A stretch of DNA of 5,549 nt from Planctomycetaceae bacterium (GTDB lineage: Bacteria; Planctomycetota; Planctomycetia; Planctomycetales; Planctomycetaceae), in the NCBI GenBank assembly GCA_020426125.1, contig JAGQQQ010000862.1, forward strand, positions 1 to 5,549. Direction: 5' to 3'. This document shows positions 1 through 5,549 of this stretch, piece by piece. The position numbers and the translations under genes were made by a program. The first letter of the stretch is position 1, and each line of letters opens with the position of its first letter. The notes beneath the pieces are model-generated. The model had not been told where the DNA came from and ran no database searches. It saw nothing but the letters and a program-made list of their open reading frames with translations.

Positions 1-319
1 GATTGTTCGTGTAATTGAATCGGCGGATAAAATGGCTCAACCCTTCGGCCGCGTACGCTGCCAAGTGGTAGACATAATCGAACCGGTGTTCCTCGAACAG
101 GCGGTCGACCAACCCCGAATCGGTGACCGCCCCCTCAACGAATTCGAGCGCCGAATCCTCGGGCAAGTTTTCCCGAAATCCGCCGGAAAGATCGTCAAGG
201 ACGACAACCTTCCCCTTGTTCTGAGAGACGAGGGCGAGGATTTCCCGGCTGACATGGGCACCGATAAACCCAGCTCCGCCGGTGACCAAGCATGTCAGCT
301 TATTGGGGAGATTCTTCAT
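1..319 (-). CDS. NAD-dependent epimerase/dehydratase (extended SDR), N-terminal part
   Basis: This is the first 106 residues of an extended short-chain dehydrogenase/reductase, cut off by the left edge of the window. It begins MKNLPNKLTCLVTGGAGFIG. The Rossmann motif GxxGxxG is at G14, G17 and G20, and the acidic pair D42-D43 at the end of the second beta strand fits binding of the NAD adenine ribose. The YHLAAYAAEG stretch at residues 84-93 matches the fourth-strand HLAA motif of UDP-glucose 4-epimerase and dTDP-glucose 4,6-dehydratase relatives. Such cytoplasmic enzymes reshape nucleotide sugars for polysaccharide or glycan synthesis. The catalytic YxxxK lies in the missing part, so the substrate cannot be assigned. 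The start is fixed by an in-frame TGA directly before the ATG. A weak AAGAG ribosome-site match lies 7 bases upstream (complement of 327-331). The gene diverges from the cyclase-like gene. Confidence 0.93.
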   Translation of the reverse strand, partial: MKNLPNKLTCLVTGGAGFIGAHVSREILALVSQNKGKVVVLDDLSGGFRENLPEDSALEFVEGAVTDSGLVDRLFEEHRFDYVYHLAAYAAEGLSHFIRRFNYTNN

Positions 320-349
320 TCACAGGCTCTTTTTCAGTGACAATTTCAA

Positions 350-408
350 CCAAACGCAGGCGGTTCATCATCGGGGGGAACCATAGCATGGCATTCATGC
401 CGGTTTGG
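350..408. other. Possible three-way-junction fold in epimerase leader
   Basis: Three sets of complementary segments nest neatly. An outer stem pairs CCAAAC (350-355) with GTTTGG (403-408). A second stem pairs GGTTC (362-366) with GAACC (378-382). A third pairs GCATG (386-390) with CATGC (396-400) around a 5-base loop. The junction strands are 6, 3 and 2 bases. On the minus strand this lies about 30 bases upstream of the epimerase start, so it could be part of its leader RNA. It matches no riboswitch class I recognise. Stems of 5-6 bp can arise by chance, hence the low confidence. Confidence 0.18.
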
Positions 409-517
409 CTGCAAGAATGAGTTGGCAAAGAGATTTCGCAGAAAGCATTTCGGTCCTGGGAGAGTTCCGTTTTTTTATGAAGAAACGATGTTCCTGACTG
501 TCGAAATCCCCTAAAAT

Positions 518-529
518 TCCCAATTGGGA
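518..529. repeat. Perfect 12-bp palindrome, possible operator
   Basis: TCCCAATTGGGA is a perfect inverted repeat with no spacer. It begins immediately after the only TAAAAT -10-like hexamer (512-517) and ends 32 bases before the preferred start of the cyclase-like gene. A two-fold symmetric site here would suit a dimeric repressor overlapping the transcription start. The first in-frame ATG (529-531) overlaps its last base, which argues that this ATG is not the real start. I do not recognise the regulator, and only one copy was seen in the window. Confidence 0.3.
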
Positions 530-561
530 TGTTTGATGTTTTGGCCGGAGCTTCCAGGTTC

Positions 562-2310
562 ATGATGAAAAACTCGACCGCAATTTGCTGGTTAGCCGTC
601 CTCTCTGTTTTCCATTTCGGGATGACCGCTCAGGCGGCAACGACGCCGGAGATCCGTGCTGCAATTTCCAAGGGGGCTGCGCATCTTGAGACCTTATCGG
701 AAAAGGCCCACGGTCCCATCAAGGCGTTATACGCCTTGGCAATTTACAAGGCGGATCGACAATCCGCCGTCGTCGATGAAGTTGTTCATGACATTCTCGA
801 TCGATGCCAGGGGGACGCCTACAAACCGACACCGGAGCACATTTATGCCGCGGGAGTGGAAGCGACTCTGCTTGCGGACAAAGATCCCGAGAAGTACCGC
901 CGCCCTCTGGAACTGATCCGTGACTACATCGTGGGACAGCAACAGGCCAATGGCGGATGGAACTACCCCTCCCGGGACGCCGGGAAGTCGGGTGATACCA
1001 GTGTGATCCAATATGCTTGCCTCGGGCTTTGGGCCTGCGAACGCGCGGCAATCCCGGTCAAACCCGAGGTTTGGGGAAAGGTTTTGGAGTGGCACAACCG
1101 TTATAAAAATCAGGATGGAGGATTTCCCTATTTTCCAGGTGAAAGCGAAGGGGCTCTGAAGGGGGATTCCGAACTGACGATGACCGTGAATGCCGTCGGG
1201 AGCATGCATATCGCCATGCTCCATATCAATCCCACATTCCTGCCTCTGAAAGACAACTCCCGGTCTCTGGCGAAGAAAGACGACCCCGAGGAGGAAAAAC
1301 CAAAATTCGGAGTTCTGGAGCAAGTACAAATTGATGCTCCCGTTGAAAAGGCCCCCGATGTGACAATTTCCCCTTCCACGGTCGACACCCTGCGCCGCGC
1401 ATTTGGATATCTCTCCGCCCGATTCACCACGGAAAACAAAGAAACGCTTCACCGGGCCTACTACTACTACTCACTGGAACGAATGGCGTCTCTGGCTGAT
1501 GTCGAATCAATTGGCGGGCATAAATGGTATGACGAGTGCGCCCAGTACCTCATCAATAAGCAGAATGCCGATGGTTCCTGGAATCTCCAAGGTTATCAGG
1601 CCCAGATATACGACACGGCATTCGCCGTCTTGTTTCTGACACGTTCCACCGGGAAGATTTTGAAGCGAGTCGACAAGCCGGACCAGTTTGGCGATGGCAC
1701 GTTGATCGGTGGTCGCGGCCTCCCAGACGATTTGGCGGGTGTCGAAATGCAGGGGGGACGTGTAAAAATGAAAGATAAGCCCTCGGGATCGCTCGAAGAA
1801 CTTTTGGCTTCTCTCCAGTCGTCCGGTGAGATTTCGCTGGATGACGTCCAGAACCAGTTGGTCGAACAGATTCAACTGGGGGATCGGAACGAATTGATTG
1901 GCCAGAAAGATCAGCTCATCAAACTCATCCAACATCCCAGTGCGGAAATCCGGCGGACCGCCGTTTGGGCACTTGGCCGGAGCAACGATTTCAGCGCGGC
2001 GAAATACTTGATCGACGCACTCAGTGATCAGGATCTGGGGGTGATCATCGAAGCTCGCAGCGCCCTGTGCTGGCTCGCTCGCAAGCCGACCGGATTCGGA
2101 CTTGCCCCGGATCCCCTTGAAGACCTGCCCGACAATGCGACGGACCAACAAAAGAAGGATGCCATTTCCAGTTGGCACAAGGATCTCGTTGTCACTTGGG
2201 GCAACTGGTATCTGGACAACCGTCCGTTTGCGGATCGAGGGGACGATTTTGAAGCCAATTTCCGCGCCAAACTCGAACGAATCCGCTTAGGAGGGGACTC
2301 CCGCCTGTAG
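562..2310 (+). CDS. Exported squalene-cyclase-like toroid protein with C-terminal HEAT-like repeats
   Basis: Predicted 582-residue exported protein of unknown function. The preferred start is the ATG at 562 (565 is equally possible). It gives a Sec signal peptide with a short n-region (MMKNS), a hydrophobic core and a likely AQA cleavage site near residue 25, and a GGAG lies upstream at 547-550. An in-frame ATG at 529 would add 11 residues but overlaps a palindrome. Repeats of the prenyltransferase/squalene-oxidase type follow: QANGGWNYPS (about 128-137), NQDGGFPYFPG (183-193) and NADGSWNLQGY (335-345), the last followed by YDTAFAVLFL. A charged linker lies near 238-249. Residues about 450-507 (IRRTAVWALG and following helices) look like HEAT repeats. 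The cyclase acid motif DxDD is absent, so a binding or scaffold role is more likely than terpene cyclisation. Similar exported proteins are common in Planctomycetes. Two tandem TAG stops end the gene. Confidence 0.85.
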   Translation: MMKNSTAICWLAVLSVFHFGMTAQAATTPEIRAAISKGAAHLETLSEKAHGPIKALYALAIYKADRQSAVVDEVVHDILDRCQGDAYKPTPEHIYAAGVEATLLADKDPEKYRRPLELIRDYIVGQQQANGGWNYPSRDAGKSGDTSVIQYACLGLWACERAAIPVKPEVWGKVLEWHNRYKNQDGGFPYFPGESEGALKGDSELTMTVNAVGSMHIAMLHINPTFLPLKDNSRSLAKKDDPEEEKPKFGVLEQVQIDAPVEKAPDVTISPSTVDTLRRAFGYLSARFTTENKETLHRAYYYYSLERMASLADVESIGGHKWYDECAQYLINKQNADGSWNLQGYQAQIYDTAFAVLFLTRSTGKILKRVDKPDQFGDGTLIGGRGLPDDLAGVEMQGGRVKMKDKPSGSLEELLASLQSSGEISLDDVQNQLVEQIQLGDRNELIGQKDQLIKLIQHPSAEIRRTAVWALGRSNDFSAAKYLIDALSDQDLGVIIEARSALCWLARKPTGFGLAPDPLEDLPDNATDQQKKDAISSWHKDLVVTWGNWYLDNRPFADRGDDFEANFRAKLERIRLGGDSRL

Positions 2311-2312
2311 TA

Positions 2313-2363
2313 GGTCGGATACTCTTAGGCCCTGAGCTTGCACGCTTGGGGGACATTCCGACC
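2313..2363 (+). terminator. Nested inverted repeat between the two plus-strand genes
   Basis: An outer 7-bp stem pairs GGTCGGA (2313-2319) with TCCGACC (2357-2363). Inside it, CCCTGAGC (2330-2337) pairs with GCTTGGGG (2344-2351) around a 6-base loop, with two G-T wobbles. It starts 3 bases after the cyclase-like stop codon. The sequence after it (TCTTCTT, then a pyrimidine-rich tract) is only weakly U-rich, so this is not a classical intrinsic terminator. It could attenuate read-through, protect the 3' end of the upstream mRNA, or be coincidental. Confidence 0.3.
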
Positions 2364-2399
2364 CGAATCTTCTTGCACCAGACTCCTTTCCTTGTTCCC

Positions 2400-3776
2400 A
2401 TGATGTTTCCACTCTCTCGAAGACAATTGCTTTCGTCATCCACCTGCGGAATGGGGATGCTGGCACTTGCGGGGTTGTGTCACCGAGAGTCGCTCGCTGA
2501 CTACTCGAGCCCCTTGGCTCCAAAACCTCCGCACCATGAACCGCATGCCAAACATCTGATCTTCCTCCACATGCGGGGCGGCCCCAGTGCGATGGAGACC
2601 TTCGAACGCAAACCAAAACTCGATGAACTCGAAGGCAAACCGGGCCAGGCGAAGTCTCGTAAACTCGTCGGCACCCGCTGGAACTGGAAGCAATGGGGCG
2701 AATCCGGTCTTTGGGCATCCGACCTGCTCAAGCATCAAGCGGCCCATTTGGACGATCTCTGCATCCTCTCGGGAATGCACACGGACATCTCGAATCACAC
2801 CCCCGCAATGTTGCAACTGCATACCGGGAGCTTCGCCTTCACGCGCCCGTCGATGGGCGCCTGGATTCTCTATGGCCTCGGGACCGAGAACCAGAACCTC
2901 CCGGGCTTTGTCAGCATCTGCCCCCCACTCATTAACGGCGGAGCCAAGAACTACGGCTCTGCGTTCCTTCCGGCCGTCTACCAGGGAACCGCGATAGGTG
3001 ACATTAAAACCAATGTCAAAGATGCCCGGATTGGAAACATCAAAAACCCGGAATTGCCTCCTGAACTTCAACGCCGTCAACTCGATTTCGTTCAGTCCCT
3101 CAATCGCAGCTACGGCCAACGCGACCCAGGCGACACTCAGATCGATGGCGTCATCGAGTCGTTTGAACTGGCGTTTCGCATGCAAACGGAGATGCCGACG
3201 ACCTTCGATCTGTCCGGCGAAACTCAAACAACGCTCGATGCCTATGGAATCGGCGACAAGAAGCCAAGCGATAACTTTGGACGCCAATGCCTGCTGGCGC
3301 GACGGATGATCGAGTCCGGCGTCCGTGTGGTCGAGGTCTGCGACGAGTTCTGGGATCAACACAACCAACTCAAGAAAGGGCACGAAGCTCGCGCCGCCGC
3401 GACGGACCAGCCGATTGGAGCCCTGCTCGCGGATCTCAAACAACGCGGCCTGCTCAAGGACACTCTTGTCCTCTGGGGAGGGGAATTCGGGCGGACTCCC
3501 GATACCGCCCAGAAGAATCTCGATGGCCGTGACCACAATGCCAACGGCTACACGATGTGGCTCGCAGGTGGCGGCGTCAAAGGCGGCTTCCAATACGGAG
3601 CCACCGATGAACTCGGTTACGAAGCAGTCGAAGGCCGTGTTCATCTGCATGACCTGCATGCCACGATTTTGCATCTCCTCGGCCTTGACCACAAACGGCT
3701 CACCTACCGCTACGCCGGCCGTGACTTCCGACTGACCGATGTCCACGGCCGCGTCGTCCAGGAGATCTTCGCGTAA
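2400..3776 (+). CDS. DUF1501 protein with Tat signal (alkaline phosphatase/sulfatase superfamily)
   Basis: Predicted 458-residue exported protein of the DUF1501 family, very common in Planctomycetes and distantly related to sulfatases and alkaline phosphatases; its biochemical role is not established. The N-terminus carries a twin-arginine signal (SRRQLL, residues 6-11), a hydrophobic stretch to about residue 26 and a possible SLA cleavage site near residue 33. Family landmarks follow in order: HMRGGPSAMETF (57-68), WDQHN (318-322), GGEFGRTP (360-367), GRDHN (376-380), AGGGVKGG (389-396) and HDLHATILHLLGLDH (417-431). The length is normal and the C-terminus is complete. The ATG at 2400 (or 2403) is chosen because it places the twin arginines near the N-terminus. 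A TTG at 2346 would add 18 residues but lies inside a predicted stem. No clear Shine-Dalgarno is visible. The DUF1549/DUF1553 cytochrome-type partner gene often found beside this family is absent from the window. Confidence 0.93.
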   Translation: MMFPLSRRQLLSSSTCGMGMLALAGLCHRESLADYSSPLAPKPPHHEPHAKHLIFLHMRGGPSAMETFERKPKLDELEGKPGQAKSRKLVGTRWNWKQWGESGLWASDLLKHQAAHLDDLCILSGMHTDISNHTPAMLQLHTGSFAFTRPSMGAWILYGLGTENQNLPGFVSICPPLINGGAKNYGSAFLPAVYQGTAIGDIKTNVKDARIGNIKNPELPPELQRRQLDFVQSLNRSYGQRDPGDTQIDGVIESFELAFRMQTEMPTTFDLSGETQTTLDAYGIGDKKPSDNFGRQCLLARRMIESGVRVVEVCDEFWDQHNQLKKGHEARAAATDQPIGALLADLKQRGLLKDTLVLWGGEFGRTPDTAQKNLDGRDHNANGYTMWLAGGGVKGGFQYGATDELGYEAVEGRVHLHDLHATILHLLGLDHKRLTYRYAGRDFRLTDVHGRVVQEIFA

Positions 3777-3798
3777 CCCGAACTCTTTCCCCAAGATC

Positions 3799-3819
3799 GC
3801 TAGGGGCTTCGCCTCTGGT
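3799..3819. terminator. Small hairpin between convergent genes
   Basis: The gap between the two convergent stop codons is 42 bases. Within it, 3799-3807 can pair with 3811-3819, giving a 9-bp stem with three G-T wobbles and a TTC triloop. It touches the stop codon of the minus-strand hydrolase (3819-3821). An overlapping alternative pairs CCCC (3789-3792) with GGGG (3803-3806). No T-run follows on either strand, so a bidirectional terminator is only suggested by position. Confidence 0.3.
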
Positions 3820-5549
3820 TATTGACCATTCGCCAAGACTCGAAGCAGCGGAATATCAAACTCGGCCAGCAGCCCGAAACAAAACAGCTCCGGACTGTCC
3901 TGCATCGTCAGATCCTGGTCAAGAATGTCTTTGAGGCTCTCGAAGCTGCCTACGAAATCGAGTGTTTGAAACCTCTCAGGATTGGCCGCGGCGGCACTCA
4001 GGGCAATCAGGCTCGTCCTGGGGCCATGGGCCAGACAGTCGACAGGTTGTCCAAACTCCTGCCCGGCCCAAGCGGCGATCGCTTGAATCTGCGAACTCTG
4101 AATCCCAAGTGGTCGCTCCCCCACCGCCGAGACCAGCAGACCGTAAAGGAAGTCGCGCTGCGTAATCTTGGACTCGCCAAAGTAAAACGGGTCGACCGCG
4201 AGCACCCGATGGCCATCGTCCAGCTTTTGTTTCGAATGTTTCCCCAAGGTCGACCGTCCCGTATCGGCAAGCAGAATGACTGTCGATTTTGTGGGGTTCT
4301 CAGGAGTCAGCAACGTGGCGGGGACTGTCCATTCTCCTCCAATCCGAAATCGGAGTGTGTGGGCGCGTTCAGAACTCCCTGGAACGTCCTCTTTCTGGAC
4401 GACCTTCGCGTCGTAGTCTCGGATGTGAAGGATTTCCCGGAGCCTCGATCGTTTGAATGTGAGCCAGGCTTGTCGGGCTTTCGGCGACTGAGGAATCTCG
4501 ACGTTCTTGGGAAGACTCTCCGCCTGAGCCAGAGCCAGTGAATGAAAATTGTGGTTCCCCTCGGGTACGGGAACCTGCAACTCTTCCGCGGAGAGCAATT
4601 CCTCTTCGGAGGGAATTTCCGTTGCGTCAAACTGTTCGTCTTCCGGGTAAAAGAAATCACCGAACATCTTGTACAACTGCTGGCGGTTGTCGAGCCCAAA
4701 GTTGTGCGTTCCGGGATCCTCATTCACATGCGTTCGCAGCGAGGATTGTTGGCCATACAGTTGAAAGATCGGAGCCGCCGCATCGACCAATGGCTGCATT
4801 GCATGATCGGCTCGAAAACAGCATTGGTCCTTCGCATTAAAGGTGAGCAGCGTTGGCCGCGGAGCCCGCATTGCCGTCAGCACGGCATAATCCGCATGAA
4901 TCCCCAGGTCCACAGGCGTCTGCTCGGAGTCCCCTAAATCGGAGGTGTGCCGGGCGCGTGTCTTGAAGCTGGAGTAGCCAGCCACCGGATTCGACAACGT
5001 CACACGCGAATCCAGCGAACTGATAAAGATTGTCTGCCAACCACCTCCGGACAGTCCCGCGACCGCGACTCGCTCTGAGTCCGCGTGCTCGTGTGACAGG
5101 AGGATGTCGAGCCCCCGTTTCATCGACAGGAAATGCACCGCCACTCCACTGGTGCCGCACAGGTCCAACTGATTCAGTTTGTAGTGGACGAACCCGGGGT
5201 CGCGGAGTTGGCCCATGCCGATCCATTCCGGGTTCAGGGCGATCATCCCTCGCTTGGCCTGATTGATGCAGCGAATCTGTTTGTAGTCGGCCGCCTTGCC
5301 GGTGCCATCGTGGCCGTTCACATTCATCACGACCGGGACTTTTCCCGTCAGTTCCAGTGGTTCGTACAACAGCGCGGGGATCCATAACCCTGGCAGGGCT
5401 TCATACCGCAATTTGCGGATCCGGTAGCCATGTTCCGTTTCGATGGTCTCCAACCACTCGACTTGTGTTTCCGCATCCCGCCATCCCTGTGCCTCCCCGC
5501 GAAAGACGACGTTGTCCAACGTCGCTTCGCGAGTGGTCTCAATCCAGGT
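3819..5549 (-). CDS. Acetyl-xylan-esterase-like tandem alpha/beta hydrolase, N-terminus missing
   Basis: The reading frame is open to the right edge, so this is the C-terminal 576 residues of a longer protein. The upstream in-frame codons read TWIETTREAT, and the TTG at 5519 is an internal leucine rather than a start. Numbering from the edge, the first domain (about 45-300) has an alpha/beta-hydrolase fold like the AXE1/acetyl xylan esterase and dienelactone hydrolase group. It has NVNGHDGTGK (76-85), the nucleophile elbow GLSGGG with Ser167, a likely catalytic Asp241 in NAKDQCCF, and His282 in DPGTHNFG. The second domain (about 400-576) repeats the fold, but its elbow reads AHGPRTS (507-513) with no nucleophile serine in place. 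Relatives are usually exported, but any signal peptide lies outside the window. The likely role is ester hydrolysis on carbohydrates. The exact substrate is unknown, and peptidase or other esterase activity cannot be excluded. It converges with the DUF1501 gene. Confidence 0.88.
   Translation of the reverse strand, partial: TWIETTREATLDNVVFRGEAQGWRDAETQVEWLETIETEHGYRIRKLRYEALPGLWIPALLYEPLELTGKVPVVMNVNGHDGTGKAADYKQIRCINQAKRGMIALNPEWIGMGQLRDPGFVHYKLNQLDLCGTSGVAVHFLSMKRGLDILLSHEHADSERVAVAGLSGGGWQTIFISSLDSRVTLSNPVAGYSSFKTRARHTSDLGDSEQTPVDLGIHADYAVLTAMRAPRPTLLTFNAKDQCCFRADHAMQPLVDAAAPIFQLYGQQSSLRTHVNEDPGTHNFGLDNRQQLYKMFGDFFYPEDEQFDATEIPSEEELLSAEELQVPVPEGNHNFHSLALAQAESLPKNVEIPQSPKARQAWLTFKRSRLREILHIRDYDAKVVQKEDVPGSSERAHTLRFRIGGEWTVPATLLTPENPTKSTVILLADTGRSTLGKHSKQKLDDGHRVLAVDPFYFGESKITQRDFLYGLLVSAVGERPLGIQSSQIQAIAAWAGQEFGQPVDCLAHGPRTSLIALSAAAANPERFQTLDFVGSFESLKDILDQDLTMQDSPELFCFGLLAEFDIPLLRVLANGQ

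Larger units (their letters stand above)
320..561. promoter_or_regulatory. Divergent intergenic region
   Basis: This 242-base region separates two genes read away from each other, so it should hold promoters for both. No convincing sigma-70 promoter is visible. The best plus-strand -10 candidate is TAAAAT at 512-517, but no good -35 box lies at normal spacing. On the minus strand, TCGACA (complement of 499-504) and CATAAA (complement of 474-479) are 19 bases apart, which is a weak pair. A run of seven T lies at 470-476 with no clear GC-rich stem before it, so I do not call a terminator. A perfect palindrome at 518-529 and a possible three-stem fold at 350-408 are listed separately. No coding region is supported here. 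Confidence 0.5.

Noticed and set aside
32..340. A 102-codon plus-strand open frame at the left edge
   Set aside because: It is antisense to the epimerase start, which carries a textbook Rossmann motif.
470..476. Run of seven T as an intrinsic terminator
   Set aside because: No stable GC-rich stem precedes it on the plus strand, and no plus-strand gene ends upstream of it.
300..563. An 87-codon minus-strand open frame across the divergent intergenic region
   Set aside because: It overlaps the epimerase start and the cyclase-like start, and has no recognisable domain, signal peptide or ribosome site.
1458..1471. Short TAC repeat
   Set aside because: It encodes a run of four tyrosines in the cyclase-like protein, within a segment (YYYYSLER) that looks like a normal family motif. 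It is too short to call a microsatellite of interest.
727..2178. Minus-strand open frames of 241 and 223 codons opposite the cyclase-like gene
   Set aside because: Both are shadows of the real gene. The plus-strand product has a signal peptide and coherent repeats, while the antisense products have none.
2436..3794. A 452-codon open frame on the minus strand opposite the DUF1501 gene
   Set aside because: It lies antisense to a gene with clear family motifs over its whole length. Its translation shows no recognisable domain, and long antisense frames are expected from the codon bias of a moderately GC-rich gene.
3822..4937. Two consecutive plus-strand open frames (239 and 131 codons) opposite the hydrolase
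   Set aside because: They share one frame and mirror the minus-strand coding sequence. They have no domain signal, and the hydrolase motifs on the other strand are unambiguous.
5517..5519. TTG as the hydrolase start
   Set aside because: The frame stays open to the window edge with plausible protein sequence upstream, and relatives are longer. The gene is better treated as truncated by the window.

Overview
The window looks like a piece of a Planctomycetes chromosome, probably from the Planctomycetaceae/Gimesia-like side of the phylum. This is inferred from gene content and not from a marker gene. The evidence is a DUF1501 protein with a twin-arginine signal, a secreted squalene-cyclase-like/HEAT-repeat protein, and a large acetyl-xylan-esterase-like protein with two hydrolase domains. 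These families are abundant together in Planctomycetes. By eye, base composition is moderately GC-rich and even throughout, with no island of foreign composition. No tRNA, rRNA, CRISPR array, insertion sequence or phage gene is visible.

Layout, left to right: (1) positions 1-319, minus strand, the first 106 residues of an NAD-dependent sugar-nucleotide epimerase/dehydratase (extended SDR) that runs off the left edge. (2) A 242-base divergent intergenic region, 320-561, holding a perfect 12-bp palindrome and a possible three-stem fold. (3) 562-2310, plus strand, an exported protein with a terpenoid-cyclase-like alpha/alpha-toroid region followed by HEAT-like repeats. (4) An 89-base gap with a nested inverted repeat. 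(5) 2400-3776, plus strand, a Tat-exported DUF1501 protein of the alkaline phosphatase/sulfatase superfamily. (6) A 42-base convergent gap with a small hairpin. (7) 3819-5549, minus strand, the C-terminal 576 residues of a tandem alpha/beta hydrolase whose N-terminus lies beyond the right edge.

The two central plus-strand genes both encode predicted exported proteins and could form a small transcription unit, although the inverted repeat between them may separate them. The flanking minus-strand genes (sugar-nucleotide metabolism, carbohydrate esterase-like) are transcribed independently. The sequence does not show that the four genes form one pathway. A loose theme of surface or periplasmic carbohydrate handling is possible but unproven. 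I found no convincing new defence, mobile or signalling system. The most useful leads are the degenerate second hydrolase domain, the toroid-HEAT fusion lacking the cyclase acid motif, and the small palindromic and structured intergenic elements.
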